Assembly (NCBI GenBank): GCA_017619315.1
Contig: JAFZSN010000006.1
Coordinates: 1 to 64,000, forward strand
Direction: 5' to 3'
Source: Candidatus Saccharimonadota bacterium
GTDB taxonomy: Bacteria; Patescibacteriota; Saccharimonadia; Saccharimonadales; Saccharimonadaceae
Length of the DNA stretch: 64,000 nucleotides
Both the position numbers and the translations under genes were made by a program. Of this stretch, positions 8,579-17,993 are shown in pieces. Position 1 is the stretch's first letter. Each line of letters starts with the position of its first letter. The notes beneath the pieces are model-generated. The model had not been told where the DNA came from. It did not search any database and worked only from the letters and a program-made list of their open reading frames with translations.

Positions 8579-9442
8579 ATGAAAGCAATAATAACTGATG
8601 CGGGTTTTGCAAGCCGCTATTTACCTATCACCAAAACCATCCCTAAGGCCATGATTCCGATTGGAGCAAAGCCAGTAATGCAGCTTTGTGTCGAGGAGTG
8701 CGTGGAAGCTGGGATTGATGAAATTATCATCGTAGCAACACCAAATACTAAATCAAAAGAAATTTACGAAGATTATTTCCATAACAAGGCTGAAAATGTG
8801 AAAGCCTTGCTCGATAAGCAGGGCAAATCAGAGAGATTTGAGCCTGTCGAGAAGGTACTCAATTTCCCGAAAATTACTGTAATTGAGCAGGATCCAACTC
8901 TCCCTTACGGCAACGGTTCGCCGATTGTCTCCGCTAAAGATTTCGTCAAAGACGACGAAGCGTTTGTGGTACTTTACAGCGACGATTTGATTCTTGGACA
9001 GGGTGACGTCAAGACCTTGATTGATACCTATAACGAGAACAAGGGTGCGAAGGCCGTAATCGCAGCCCAGGAAATGCCAGAGGAAGTCTGGAATAAATAC
9101 GGTATGATCGCGCTTAAAGACAATGGTACTTTGAGCCACATCGTGGAGAAACCAAAAACCCCAGATTTGTCACCAAGCAATCTGACTTCATATGGCCGAT
9201 ATTTACTCACTCCAGAAGTATTTGATTATCTCGTACCGTCAAACACTGGTCTTGACGGGGAGCTTTGGACCGTGGATGCAATCACTAAGCTGGCCGAAAA
9301 TGGCGACGTGATCGTAGCTAGAAGCCGCGGTAAATGGATCACAACTGGTGACCCGAAGAACTACTTCATGGCACACTTAGAGTATGTTTTGTCAGAAACA
9401 GATTACGCTGACGATGTTAAGAAATTTATCGCCGAAAGATAA
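8579..9442 (+). CDS. galU: UTP-glucose-1-phosphate uridylyltransferase-like nucleotidyltransferase
   Basis: It would make UDP-glucose from UTP and glucose-1-phosphate for surface glycans. The protein has 287 residues, close to bacterial GalU. It shows the N-terminal FASRYLPITKTIPKAMIPIG segment, a variant of the GTRFLP-TK-PKEMLP signature in which the first glycines are replaced by F-A-S. It also shows YSDDLI near 132 and VEKPKTPDLSPSNL near 191. The altered GXGTR loop could change nucleotide preference. A TATAAT lies at about 8551 and AAGGAGG before the ATG. Confidence 0.82.
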   Translation: MKAIITDAGFASRYLPITKTIPKAMIPIGAKPVMQLCVEECVEAGIDEIIIVATPNTKSKEIYEDYFHNKAENVKALLDKQGKSERFEPVEKVLNFPKITVIEQDPTLPYGNGSPIVSAKDFVKDDEAFVVLYSDDLILGQGDVKTLIDTYNENKGAKAVIAAQEMPEEVWNKYGMIALKDNGTLSHIVEKPKTPDLSPSNLTSYGRYLLTPEVFDYLVPSNTGLDGELWTVDAITKLAENGDVIVARSRGKWITTGDPKNYFMAHLEYVLSETDYADDVKKFIAER

Positions 9443-9472
9443 TCCGTGATACAATAGTTTCAAGGAGGAAAA

Positions 9473-9760
9473 ATGAACGTAGCCGAATGGATAATTGTAG
9501 CAATCTTAAGCATAACACTGTTGGTGTTTTTGATTGTTGGTATTGTCTTACTCGTAAAACTAATCGGGTTAACCAAAGAGGCAGGAAAAATTGTCGAGGA
9601 GGGGCAAGATATCGCCAAGAACGCTAATGGTGTAGTATCGAACGTTAAGGGGATGACCTCGATCGGCGGGACAGTAGAAATGTTTGTAGATAATTACGTC
9701 AACCCAAAGATAAAGGAAAAAATGAAGAATAAAAAGGAGGCTAAAGATGGCAGCAAATAG
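9473..9760 (+). CDS. Small single-pass membrane protein, DUF948-like
   Basis: A 95-residue protein with one strong N-terminal membrane helix (about residues 5-30), then a polar helix with a small-residue repeat (EAGKIVEEGQDIAKNANGVVSNVKG). This resembles the small DUF948/YtxG-type envelope proteins of Gram-positive bacteria. AAGGAGG precedes the ATG. Its end overlaps the next gene by 14 bases, so the two are co-translated and probably act together. Confidence 0.6.
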   Translation: MNVAEWIIVAILSITLLVFLIVGIVLLVKLIGLTKEAGKIVEEGQDIAKNANGVVSNVKGMTSIGGTVEMFVDNYVNPKIKEKMKNKKEAKDGSK

Positions 9761-10085
9761 TAAAAAAACCAAGGGTGGCACCGGTAAATTCTTCTTAGGC
9801 GCAGCGCTTGGGGCAATTGCCGGCGCAATTGCGGGCAAATTTATCTCTTCAAAGGTCAACGAGGATGGGTGCGACTGTGAAGATAAATGCGACTGCGGCG
9901 ACGAATGTAAATGCGGTGACAAATGCGAATGCGGTGACAAATGCGAATGTAAGAAAGAAAAGCCAGCGACTGCACCTAAAAAGGTTTCAAAACCAGAGGT
10001 GAAGACTGAAGCAAAGCCAAAAGCTTCAGCAAAAACCGAAGCAAAAGCAAAAGCTGAAACTAAGCCCAAGACTAGCAAAAAGTAG
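9747..10085 (+). CDS. Membrane-anchored cysteine-repeat protein with a lysine-alanine tail
   Basis: A 112-residue protein in three parts. Residues 10-35 are glycine- and alanine-rich and could span or insert in the membrane. Residues about 43-67 hold ten cysteines in a periodic CDC/CKC/CEC pattern with acidic and basic spacers. The last 40 residues are a K-A-E-T-P tail. The Cys-x-Cys pattern would suit metal binding, as in metallothioneins, but no family is recognised. AAGGAGG at about 9736 supports the start. Partner of the overlapping gene at 9473. Confidence 0.6.
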   Translation: MAANSKKTKGGTGKFFLGAALGAIAGAIAGKFISSKVNEDGCDCEDKCDCGDECKCGDKCECGDKCECKKEKPATAPKKVSKPEVKTEAKPKASAKTEAKAKAETKPKTSKK

Positions 10086-10108
10086 CGATACTTTGATATA
10101 ATTTTGAT

Positions 10109-13100
10109 ATGGTAGAGTTGAAGGCGAGTGATTTTGTGCATCTGCACAACCATACACACTATTCTTTGCTGGATGGTTTGACTAAGATTCCGGAACTAGT
10201 GAAACTCGTCAAAGAGGAGGGAATGGAAGCGGTAGCGGTGACTGACCACGGCACGATGTCGGGGTTAGTTGAGCTGTATAAGGAATGTAACGACGCTGGG
10301 ATCAAGCCGATTTTGGGGCTCGAGGCTTATGTAGCCGCGCGCCGAAAGACCGATAAAGACCCAGCGCACGATAAGCAGAGATTCCATATCACTCTACTCG
10401 CCATGAACAACAAGGGTTTTGAAAACCTTTGCCGAATCATGTCTCTCTCCGAGATCGAAGGGAAATATTACAAACCGCGTACCGACCACGAAGATTTGGA
10501 AAAATACAATGAAGGGATCATCTGCTTGTCTGGTTGTATGGGGTCGGAAATCTCTGAGGCGATCCGAGCCGGGGATGACGAGAGGGCCTTGTCTCTAATC
10601 GATTGGTATCGGAATGTTTTTAAAGACAGATTTTATTTGGAGATGCAGGATCACGGTCATCCGAAATCAACCACGCACTCAGAGGAGCAGAAAAAGGTTA
10701 ACGATTGGCTAATGGCGCACGCCGAGGAACTGAAATTGCCTCTGGTCGTAACTTGTGACGCTCACTACTTAAGCCACGATGATCAAGACGCACACGAGGT
10801 GCTACTTTGTATCGGTACGGCGGCGAATTTGTCTGATACGAATAGGATGACTTTGAAAGATTTTGATCTTCACGTCGTTTCGGCAAATGAAATTATTGAA
10901 CACTGGAAAGATACTTGCCCAGAGGCGGTCCTGAACACTAAGAAGATTGCTGAGAGATGCAATGTGGATCTACAGCTAGGGCGAATTTTGATTCCGAAAT
11001 TCCCGGTACCGGACGGTGAAGATGAGAAGTCGTATCTAGATAAACTGGTGTTCCGCGGACTGGTTTACCGGTATGGTGGCAAGAAACTGAACGAAACAGA
11101 GGATCTCAGCGTAGAAGATTGTCGCAAAATTCTTGAGAAAATCGATAAAGACCGCGATGAAGAGCATAAGATTTTACCTCGAATCGATTACGAGCTCTCG
11201 GTTGTGGACAAAATGGGCTACAACGGGTACTTCCTAATCGTGCAGGACTTTATTAACTGGGGCAAATCACAAAGAATCGTGTACGGGCCCGGGCGTGGCT
11301 CGGCGGCTGGGGCGATTTTGGCGTATGCACTCCGTATTACAGAGCTTGACCCCTTGAAATACGACCTTCTCTTTGAGCGATTTTTGAACCCTGATCGTAT
11401 TTCGATGCCGGATATCGACACGGATATTCAGGATACGCGGCGCGACGAAGTAATTCAGTATTGTTCGGATAAATACGGGTTTGACCGAGTATCGAATATT
11501 GCGACATTTGGTAAAATGATGGCCAAAAACGCCGTGCGTGACGTAGCTAGGGTGCTAGAGGTGCCGTATGCTGAGGCGGATAGGCTAGCCAAAATGGTGC
11601 CAGACCCCGTACAGGGCCACCACGTGCATCTTGCGGACGCTATCCGTGATGTACCGGATTTGAAACAAGAATATGAGACGAACCCGACCTCTAAAGAGGT
11701 GATTGATTTTGCTTCCAGACTAGAGGGGACGATTAGGAACCACGGCGTGCATGCTTGTGGTGTGATTATTGCTCCTGATGATTTGGTGAAATTCTTGCCA
11801 CTTGAGGTGTCGGCCAAGGGGCCAATTGCGGCGCAGTTCCCAATGGGGCAGGTGGAAGAGCTTGGGCTTCTTAAGATGGACTTCCTTGGGCTTTCTAACC
11901 TTTCCGTAATCAACAACGCCCTTAGGATGATCCGAAAAGTTTACAATACGGAGATTGATTTATCTAATCTACCTCTGGACGACCCAGAAACTTACGCGCT
12001 TTTGCAACGGGCGGAGACAACAGGGGTATTCCAGCTAGAATCGGCAGGCATGAAGCGGTATTTGAAAGACCTTAAAGCTTCGACATTTGAGGACATCATC
12101 GCTATGGTGGCGCTTTATCGCCCAGGACCGATGCAGTTTATTGATTCGTTTATTCGGCGTAAGCACGGCGAGGAGCCGATCACCTACTTACACCCTGGGC
12201 TAGAAGGAGCGCTTAAAAATACCTACGGAATCTTGATCTATCAGGAGCAGTTCATGCAGATCTCCCGAACTTGGTGTGGTTTTACCGGCGGTCAGGCGGA
12301 TACTTTGCGTAAAGCGGTGGGTAAGAAAAAGATCGATCTCATGAAAAAGGTGAAACCGCAGTTTATCGAAGGGGCGGTGAAAATCGGTGGCGCAACAGAG
12401 GAAATCGCCGAGACTTTCTGGGGTCAATTGCTAGAATTTGCGAATTACTGCTTTAACAAGTCACACGCAGCGTGCTACGCTCTTATCGCGTATTGGACAG
12501 CTTATCTTAAAGCACACTTCCCAGATGCGTTTATGGCGGCGCTGATGACCGCAGATATGCGATGGACAGATAGGCTTGCGATTGAAATGGCTGAGTGTAA
12601 AAAAATGGGGCTCAAAGTCCTCGGCCCCGACATCAACCAGTCGTACGGCGATTTTGGTATCGTGGGCGGCGAGAAGACAATTAGGTTCGGACTCTCTGGC
12701 ATCAAGGGAATGGGGAAGGCCCTAGTGGAAGATATTGTGATCCCGGAGCGCGACAAAAATGGGCCATTTAAATCGGTTTGTGATTTTGCCAAAAGAGTTG
12801 ATTCGACCAAATTTAACAAGAAGTCTTGGGAAGGCGCGATCAAAACTGGGGCTTTTGATAGATTTGGGTATTCAAGATCGGATCTTCTCTTTAACCTTGA
12901 GTCGGTGCAGGCCTATGGGGCTAAAATTCAAAAAGACGTGGGTTCTGGACAGACGGATCTATTTGGCATGATGGGGGATGCTGGCGTAATCCCAGAGGTG
13001 GAGATTAAACAGGCGCCGGTACAACACCCCGAGAAAGAGCAGCTGCTTTGGGAGCGTGATTTGATGGGGTTATATCTCTCTGCGCATCCACTCGATAAAT

Positions 13101-13837
13101 ATGACACTTATTTCGAAGAGCAAACTCACCCGATGAGCATGGTTTCGGCCGAATACGACAACAAAATGGTGACAATTGGGGGAATTATCACCGCAGTACG
13201 CACGATTTTGACGAAAAAAGGTGACAAAATGGCCTTCGTTAAGATAGAGAACAAGACCGATGAGACAGAGTTCATTGTCTTTCCTTCAGTGTTTGCAGAA
13301 TGCGGCGGCAAGCTCGAGGTAGATAATGTCGTGAGGGTAAAAGGCAAAGTCAACGCGACAGATAAAGATGGACGAATTAGCTCTGATGTCAAACTACTCG
13401 CGGAGGCCGTTGAACTAATTTCTGATGAAGATTTAGCCTCTTATAAATCTACCGGTACGAAACTGGCTGCACCAGTGGCGGCCCCGGGGGGTGGAAGAAG
13501 GCGTGGTCGCTCCTCGGCAGAGAAGGTTTATGGAGGGAATGGAGCGCGGTCTGAAACTCCGAAAATCGAGGATGCGCCTAGGGTCCTAAAAGAACCGCCA
13601 AAAGACCCCAGAAAAGAAAGACTTTATATTTTGATTGAAGACGCTTCGGATACTGAAGTTTTGACCGCAATACGAAGACTAGCGGATCTATATCTTGGGA
13701 TGCAAGAGGTGGTGTTGGTATTAAAGGAAGGTGAGGAGAAACGCCCCTTGAGGATGCCATTTAAGGTAGATATATCCGAAGATCTCTTGAAGAAACTTCG
13801 CGATTTAGTAGGCGAAGACAAAGTCAAAGTAAATTAA
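10109..13837 (+). CDS. dnaE: DNA polymerase III alpha subunit
   Basis: The replicative polymerase, 1242 residues, a normal length for DnaE. An N-terminal PHP domain begins FVHLHNHTHYSLLDG. The catalytic aspartates are in MPDIDTDIQDTRRDEVIQY (near 430); the usual PDFDIDF is altered but both D of D-x-D remain. The finger and DNA-binding segments (KSHAACYALIAYWTAYLKAH) are present, as is a C-terminal OB fold (TIGGIITAVRTILTKKGDK). TATAAT at 10097-10102 ends six bases before the ATG, so the mRNA is predicted to be leaderless. Confidence 0.97.
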   Translation: MVELKASDFVHLHNHTHYSLLDGLTKIPELVKLVKEEGMEAVAVTDHGTMSGLVELYKECNDAGIKPILGLEAYVAARRKTDKDPAHDKQRFHITLLAMNNKGFENLCRIMSLSEIEGKYYKPRTDHEDLEKYNEGIICLSGCMGSEISEAIRAGDDERALSLIDWYRNVFKDRFYLEMQDHGHPKSTTHSEEQKKVNDWLMAHAEELKLPLVVTCDAHYLSHDDQDAHEVLLCIGTAANLSDTNRMTLKDFDLHVVSANEIIEHWKDTCPEAVLNTKKIAERCNVDLQLGRILIPKFPVPDGEDEKSYLDKLVFRGLVYRYGGKKLNETEDLSVEDCRKILEKIDKDRDEEHKILPRIDYELSVVDKMGYNGYFLIVQDFINWGKSQRIVYGPGRGSAAGAILAYALRITELDPLKYDLLFERFLNPDRISMPDIDTDIQDTRRDEVIQYCSDKYGFDRVSNIATFGKMMAKNAVRDVARVLEVPYAEADRLAKMVPDPVQGHHVHLADAIRDVPDLKQEYETNPTSKEVIDFASRLEGTIRNHGVHACGVIIAPDDLVKFLPLEVSAKGPIAAQFPMGQVEELGLLKMDFLGLSNLSVINNALRMIRKVYNTEIDLSNLPLDDPETYALLQRAETTGVFQLESAGMKRYLKDLKASTFEDIIAMVALYRPGPMQFIDSFIRRKHGEEPITYLHPGLEGALKNTYGILIYQEQFMQISRTWCGFTGGQADTLRKAVGKKKIDLMKKVKPQFIEGAVKIGGATEEIAETFWGQLLEFANYCFNKSHAACYALIAYWTAYLKAHFPDAFMAALMTADMRWTDRLAIEMAECKKMGLKVLGPDINQSYGDFGIVGGEKTIRFGLSGIKGMGKALVEDIVIPERDKNGPFKSVCDFAKRVDSTKFNKKSWEGAIKTGAFDRFGYSRSDLLFNLESVQAYGAKIQKDVGSGQTDLFGMMGDAGVIPEVEIKQAPVQHPEKEQLLWERDLMGLYLSAHPLDKYDTYFEEQTHPMSMVSAEYDNKMVTIGGIITAVRTILTKKGDKMAFVKIENKTDETEFIVFPSVFAECGGKLEVDNVVRVKGKVNATDKDGRISSDVKLLAEAVELISDEDLASYKSTGTKLAAPVAAPGGGRRRGRSSAEKVYGGNGARSETPKIEDAPRVLKEPPKDPRKERLYILIEDASDTEVLTAIRRLADLYLGMQEVVLVLKEGEEKRPLRMPFKVDISEDLLKKLRDLVGEDKVKVN

Positions 13838-13886
13838 TCCGGCTGACTCTTTTCGTGCCACCCCTGTGTCGTGGTATAATGTTAGT

Positions 13887-14303
13887 ATGAAAAAGAAAAA
13901 AGTATCGGATTCGGTGACCGTCAATCGTAAGGCAAGGTACGATTATATTTTGGGCGACGAGCTCACTGTAGGGATGGTGCTATCTGGAGTGGAAGTGCGT
14001 TCAATTCGTGACCATCACGTCCAGCTCAAAGGTTCCTTTGTGACCATCAAAAACTCCGAACTTTGGCTTAATAACCTTACTCTTGGTGCAGAAACAGCGA
14101 GAAATATCAAGCTACTCGCAACCAGGAAGCAGATCGAGGCCCTCGCACGCGAAAAGGTCGCTGGCTCAACTATCGTCCCCGTGAAGCTCCTAGGGGGGGC
14201 TAGACATATCAAACTCGTAATCGCAGTAGGTAAAGGTAAGAAGAAATACGACAAGCGCGAAACAATCAAAAAACGCGACATTGAACGAGGAAGATATAAC
14301 TGA
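13887..14303 (+). CDS. smpB: SsrA-binding protein SmpB
   Basis: SmpB delivers tmRNA to stalled ribosomes. The 138-residue protein has the family start NRKARYDYILGDELTVGMVLSGVE and the C-terminal KKKYDKRETIKKRDIERG tail. An in-frame upstream start (13866) would lie inside the promoter; TATAAT at 13875-13880 ends six bases before the ATG at 13887, which makes 13887 the leaderless start. No tmRNA gene was recognised in the window. Confidence 0.95.
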   Translation: MKKKKVSDSVTVNRKARYDYILGDELTVGMVLSGVEVRSIRDHHVQLKGSFVTIKNSELWLNNLTLGAETARNIKLLATRKQIEALAREKVAGSTIVPVKLLGGARHIKLVIAVGKGKKKYDKRETIKKRDIERGRYN

Positions 14304-14348
14304 TTCCTTTGGTGATAGAAGTGATATAATTAAAAAAAAGGAGGCTAT

Positions 14349-15023
14349 ATGGCTAATACAAAATCATCTAGCAGTGAAGGGAAGGCAAACTCACAATCTA
14401 TCATCATCGCGATACTTTCTACCGTGATCGTGTGTGCCGCGATTGTAATAGTAATTTTAATCTCAACTGGCGTCATTAAGGTCGGGGGAGCGACAAGTGA
14501 TAATGGCGGCGGCACCGATATTACTTCAGTGGAAGGCGGCAATGGCACCGGCGGGACCGGCGGAACTGGCGGGACCGGGACTAGCACTGGCGGGATAATC
14601 GACAATACTTACCCGAGAGTTACGGTAAACAACGCCAATCTAGCTAAAGTCGATGATTTGGAATTTTATTTGCCAAAGACTTTTGAAGCGGGCGGAAAAA
14701 ATAGCGAAGGAGCCTACACATACAATCTCGTAAACGACGATGGTTGGGCACAAGTTTTGGTATATGTTGAAAAAACCAACTTGTCTCCTGAAAAGTATTT
14801 GAACAAAATTAGTTCGTATTTGGACATCACAGATAAAGATTACCAAATGAACGGAACTAGCTGGGTGCAAGGCGAAAATGCATCGGCGCTGGCTTATGCC
14901 ACGGAGCTCGATGGCACTGTTTATGCGGTTTATTATGCTGTAAAGCTTGATTCCGATAGCACAGCTGAAGCGATGTCAATGATCCCGAAGACGCTCTACA
15001 TGGCTAGGATTTACCAAAAATAG
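14349..15023 (+). CDS. Membrane-anchored extracellular protein with a Gly-Thr linker
   Basis: A 224-residue protein. A membrane helix at about residues 18-42 acts as signal anchor. A glycine/threonine linker (repeats of GTGG, about residues 58-80) then leads to a folded domain of about 140 residues that I do not recognise. AAAAGGAGG precedes the ATG, behind a TATAAT near 14324. It is the last leadered gene before xth, which starts 13 bases later. The likely location is the outer face of the cell membrane. Confidence 0.65.
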   Translation: MANTKSSSSEGKANSQSIIIAILSTVIVCAAIVIVILISTGVIKVGGATSDNGGGTDITSVEGGNGTGGTGGTGGTGTSTGGIIDNTYPRVTVNNANLAKVDDLEFYLPKTFEAGGKNSEGAYTYNLVNDDGWAQVLVYVEKTNLSPEKYLNKISSYLDITDKDYQMNGTSWVQGENASALAYATELDGTVYAVYYAVKLDSDSTAEAMSMIPKTLYMARIYQK

Positions 15024-15036
15024 GGAGCTTCAGGAC

Positions 15037-15819
15037 GTGAAGATTTATTCGTGGAACGTGAACGGACTAAGAGCGGTGCTCAGGAAGGGGGCTCTGCAGA
15101 GCTTTATCAATAAATACGATCCGGATATTTTGTGTTTGCAAGAGACCAAGGCCAAACAAGGTCAGGCAGAAGTGGATCTGCCGGAATATGAGGAACTTTG
15201 GAATTCGGCGGAGCGCCCTGGGTACGCTGGGACGGCGATTTTTACTAAAATCAAACCTTTGTCGGTGCGAAACAATTTGCCGACCACCAAGGTGTTTGCG
15301 GATAGTTTCGGGGATCCTTTGACGGAAGGAAGAGTGCTTACGGCGGAGTTTGAAAAGTTTTTCTTGGTGAATGTTTATACGCCAAATTCTAAGAATCAGC
15401 TAGAAAGATTAAAGCTTCGGGCAGAAAAATGGGATCCAGAGTTCTTGAAGTATCTGAAGGGTTTGGAGAAAGAGAAACCAGTAGTTGTCTGCGGAGATTT
15501 TAATGCGGCGCACGAGGAGATCGATATCGCGCGGCCGAGGACCAACCATCATTCGGCAGGATTCACCGATGAAGAAAGGCAGGGGATTACGAATATTGTG
15601 GAGTCGGGGCTAATTGATAGCTTTAGGACTCTCAATCCCGATGCGGTGAGATATACTTGGTGGTCGCACTGGGGCAATGCGAGAGCTAATAATGTGGGGT
15701 GGAGAATTGATTATTTCTTCGTGTCCAAGAGTTTAAAACCTAATCTGAAATCGGCAGAGATTTATGAGGACGTTGAAGGGTCGGATCACTGCCCGGTATC
15801 AATTGATTTGGAGGTTTAG
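15037..15819 (+). CDS. xth: Exodeoxyribonuclease III (AP endonuclease)
   Basis: A base-excision-repair enzyme of the EEP family, 260 residues. The motifs are in order: WNVNGLRAV at the start, LQETK (metal-binding E) near 36, YTPNS near 112, GDFNAAHEEIDIARP near 151 and GSDHCPV near 247. It uses a GTG start with GGGAGC upstream. The next gene begins one base after its stop, so the two are co-transcribed. Confidence 0.95.
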   Translation: MKIYSWNVNGLRAVLRKGALQSFINKYDPDILCLQETKAKQGQAEVDLPEYEELWNSAERPGYAGTAIFTKIKPLSVRNNLPTTKVFADSFGDPLTEGRVLTAEFEKFFLVNVYTPNSKNQLERLKLRAEKWDPEFLKYLKGLEKEKPVVVCGDFNAAHEEIDIARPRTNHHSAGFTDEERQGITNIVESGLIDSFRTLNPDAVRYTWWSHWGNARANNVGWRIDYFFVSKSLKPNLKSAEIYEDVEGSDHCPVSIDLEV

Positions 15820-16605
15820 ATGGATTTTTTTGAGAAGTTAGAATCAAATCCATACGAGGATTTGAAATGGAATATACCAGAGAAAAAACAGGGTGCCATT
15901 AATGTAATCGGTGGGAATGTGGGGCATTTTCGGACCGAGATTAAGACGGCTGAGTTTGTCGCCGGGAATTATCCCGTTCAAGATGTGAGGCTAGTACTTC
16001 CTGATGCCCTGAAGGGTAAAATCCCAGATATGCCGAATTTCGTGTTTTTGCCCTCGGTGGATGCGGGTGGATTTTCGGAAAGTCAGGAATTAATTGATGA
16101 GTTTAGCAAAGCTGATTTTAACCTGGTACTAGGTGATTTATCCCGAAATACGGTGACCGGAAAGGCGGTAGCGAGCGCGGTTAAAACTTCCGAAAAAATG
16201 ACTCTTGTTACGCGTGATGCGGTGGATCTATTAGCCGAGAACTCACCCGACAGATGGTTGATGAACGAAAACGTGATCGTCATGGCTTCGATGAGTCAAC
16301 TAATGAAGTTAATGCGCGCGGTGTACTATCCGAAAGTAATGTTGTTGTCGTCCTCACTGATGCGAGTGGCGGAAACCTTGCACAAATTTACGCTAAGCTA
16401 CCCAGTAAGCATCGTAACGCTCCATAATGGACAGGTGTTAATTGCCAGGAATGGTATCGTGAAAGCACTGGATCTTGCCAACACTGGCTACTCGGCAATG
16501 ACTTTCTGGGGTGGCGAAGTGGCAGGGAAAATTGTGAGCATGAATCTTTATAGCCCTAATAAGTTTATCGAGGCTAGCGTGGCCGCGGTGTGGGCCGGAA
16601 AATAA
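15820..16605 (+). CDS. Unknown protein, possibly a degenerate NAD(P)H-hydrate dehydratase fold
   Basis: A 261-residue soluble protein directly coupled to xth. The segments INVIGGNVGHFRTEIKTAEF and VRLVLPDALKG, and a late GYSAMTFWGGEVAGKI, resemble the ribokinase-like fold of NnrD, which repairs hydrated NAD(P)H. The usual ATP-site GTGDVLAG motif is absent, so if related it may be inactive or altered. I regard the assignment as tentative. Confidence 0.4.
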   Translation: MDFFEKLESNPYEDLKWNIPEKKQGAINVIGGNVGHFRTEIKTAEFVAGNYPVQDVRLVLPDALKGKIPDMPNFVFLPSVDAGGFSESQELIDEFSKADFNLVLGDLSRNTVTGKAVASAVKTSEKMTLVTRDAVDLLAENSPDRWLMNENVIVMASMSQLMKLMRAVYYPKVMLLSSSLMRVAETLHKFTLSYPVSIVTLHNGQVLIARNGIVKALDLANTGYSAMTFWGGEVAGKIVSMNLYSPNKFIEASVAAVWAGK

Positions 16606-16613
16606 ATCCGGGG

Positions 16614-17855
16614 CTATTTTTTAGACTTGGCGATTTCTGATTCAAATATTTTTTCAAGTTGTTTAATTCTTTTGGACATTAAGACTTCGTTGCGATGCCT
16701 TAGCATCACTTGGCTCATTTTTTCAATTCTTTCGGGGTGCGAAAGGAGATCGTTTAGAGCGTCGGCGATCGCTTCTTCTGTTTCGTTTTTGGACATTACA
16801 AAGCTTCCTTTCGGCACGATTTCTTGCATGTCAGGGTCGCAGAACAGGACTGGTACGCCGTGGGCTTCCGCCTCGATCAAGGTCATGCCGAAGGTGTCAA
16901 AATCGTATGAAACCAGAACATCCAGATGGGCATTTTCGATGGACGACTGGATTTTTTTGAATGAAATGTCGCCATGAAATACAGCGTTCAGGTGGTGGCG
17001 TCTCGCAAAACGCTTAGCCTTGGCTAGATGATTACCGCCACCGTAGACGTCGAGTTGATATTTGCCAGTGACCCTAGTGAGGGCCTTAAGGAACGGCATA
17101 ATGCGTTTTTCGCTGGAGACGCGGGAATGCCAAATTATTCTCATGGTCTCACCCAGGTTCAAGGTTTTTAGCTTAGAAGACTCCGGGTATTTAGCGTCTG
17201 GGTAGCCGTTAGGAAAAACTTCACTTGGACTCGTGAGGCCAAAATGGATTAGCTTCTTACGGAAATGCTCGGACGGAGTCAAGACAAGATCAGCGCAGTT
17301 TGCGTGATTTACCATCAGCGCCCACATTTTGGCACGCGCAACAGTATCTGCTAAGTTGTTATCGCGCTGAACTTTAGTTTTATGGGGAAGATACCAGGAA
17401 TGAAACCAGCAAAGGAAAAATGCTACAATAGTGCGAAAACCAAATGACACAAGATTAGCCTCACCAACATCCTCGCGGCCATGCATAACCTGGATTGTGG
17501 GGATATTTAACTCTTTGCCGAGGCGCAGCCCAGCGATAGAGCAACCGCCTTCATAGTGGATGTAAAAAATATCAAAATCTTTGATCTCGGGGTGGTTTGC
17601 CATCAGCCATTTTTCGACTATTTTGGGACGACGAGCGATCGGTACAATACCCCTAAAAAACACCTTACATGAGGGAACCGGGAAAATGTTTTGACTTCTT
17701 AATCGCTTTTTTTCTCGGTCGGATTTTGGATAGCTGCTGCTAAAAACATACACGGTGTGTCCGAGTGATTCGAGGGCCTTTTTTTGGGTATTGATCGAGG
17801 TCACGATGCCACCAGTAAGGTCTAAAAAACAATCCGAAAAAAACGCTATTTTCAT
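16614..17855 (-). CDS. GT4-family glycosyltransferase
   Basis: A 413-residue GT-B fold enzyme. The N-terminal DCFLDLTGGIVTSI segment is the acceptor-side loop, IIWHSRVSSEKRIMPFLKAL begins the donor domain, and SYDFDTFGMTLIEAEAHGVPVL is the classic E-x7-E donor motif. It probably transfers a sugar from a nucleotide donor to a lipid or surface glycan and may use the UDP-glucose or GDP-mannose made by the genes at 8579 and 1379. TAAAAT (complement of 17862-17867) ends six bases before the ATG: leaderless. It is divergent from metK. Confidence 0.85.
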   Translation of the reverse strand: MKIAFFSDCFLDLTGGIVTSINTQKKALESLGHTVYVFSSSYPKSDREKKRLRSQNIFPVPSCKVFFRGIVPIARRPKIVEKWLMANHPEIKDFDIFYIHYEGGCSIAGLRLGKELNIPTIQVMHGREDVGEANLVSFGFRTIVAFFLCWFHSWYLPHKTKVQRDNNLADTVARAKMWALMVNHANCADLVLTPSEHFRKKLIHFGLTSPSEVFPNGYPDAKYPESSKLKTLNLGETMRIIWHSRVSSEKRIMPFLKALTRVTGKYQLDVYGGGNHLAKAKRFARRHHLNAVFHGDISFKKIQSSIENAHLDVLVSYDFDTFGMTLIEAEAHGVPVLFCDPDMQEIVPKGSFVMSKNETEEAIADALNDLLSHPERIEKMSQVMLRHRNEVLMSKRIKQLEKIFESEIAKSKK

Positions 17856-17880
17856 GGTTTTATTTTACCACGTCACGTGA

Positions 17881-17993
17881 TATAATCGTAGAGTTAACAA
17901 TCTAATATCAAGAAGGGGCGAGGGACCGGCCCGGTGACCCCCTACCAACCTAGCTAGAGCCAAGGTGGTAATTCCGGCCAAGAAAGGAAAGAT
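17881..17993 (+). promoter_or_regulatory. SAM riboswitch (SAM-I/SAM-IV family) with its promoter
   Basis: Extended -10 GTGATATAAT ends at 17886. From about 17900 the RNA reads TATCAAGA, then GGGGCGAGGGACCGGCCC, then a TGACCCCCTACCAACC block and AAGGTGGTAATTCCGGCC. These are the P2 helix with kink-turn, the pseudoknot loop and the P3 core of the SAM-I superfamily. After AATTCC the sequence goes almost straight to AAAGGA and the ATG, so a separate P4 hairpin and a terminator are missing. This favours a SAM-IV or SAM-I/IV-like form that controls translation of metK. The downstream gene is the expected target. Confidence 0.88.

Noticed and set aside
9808..10002. 64-codon alternative frame over the cysteine-repeat gene
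   Set aside because: Repeat DNA gives an open second frame by chance; the annotated frame has the ribosome site and a membrane segment.
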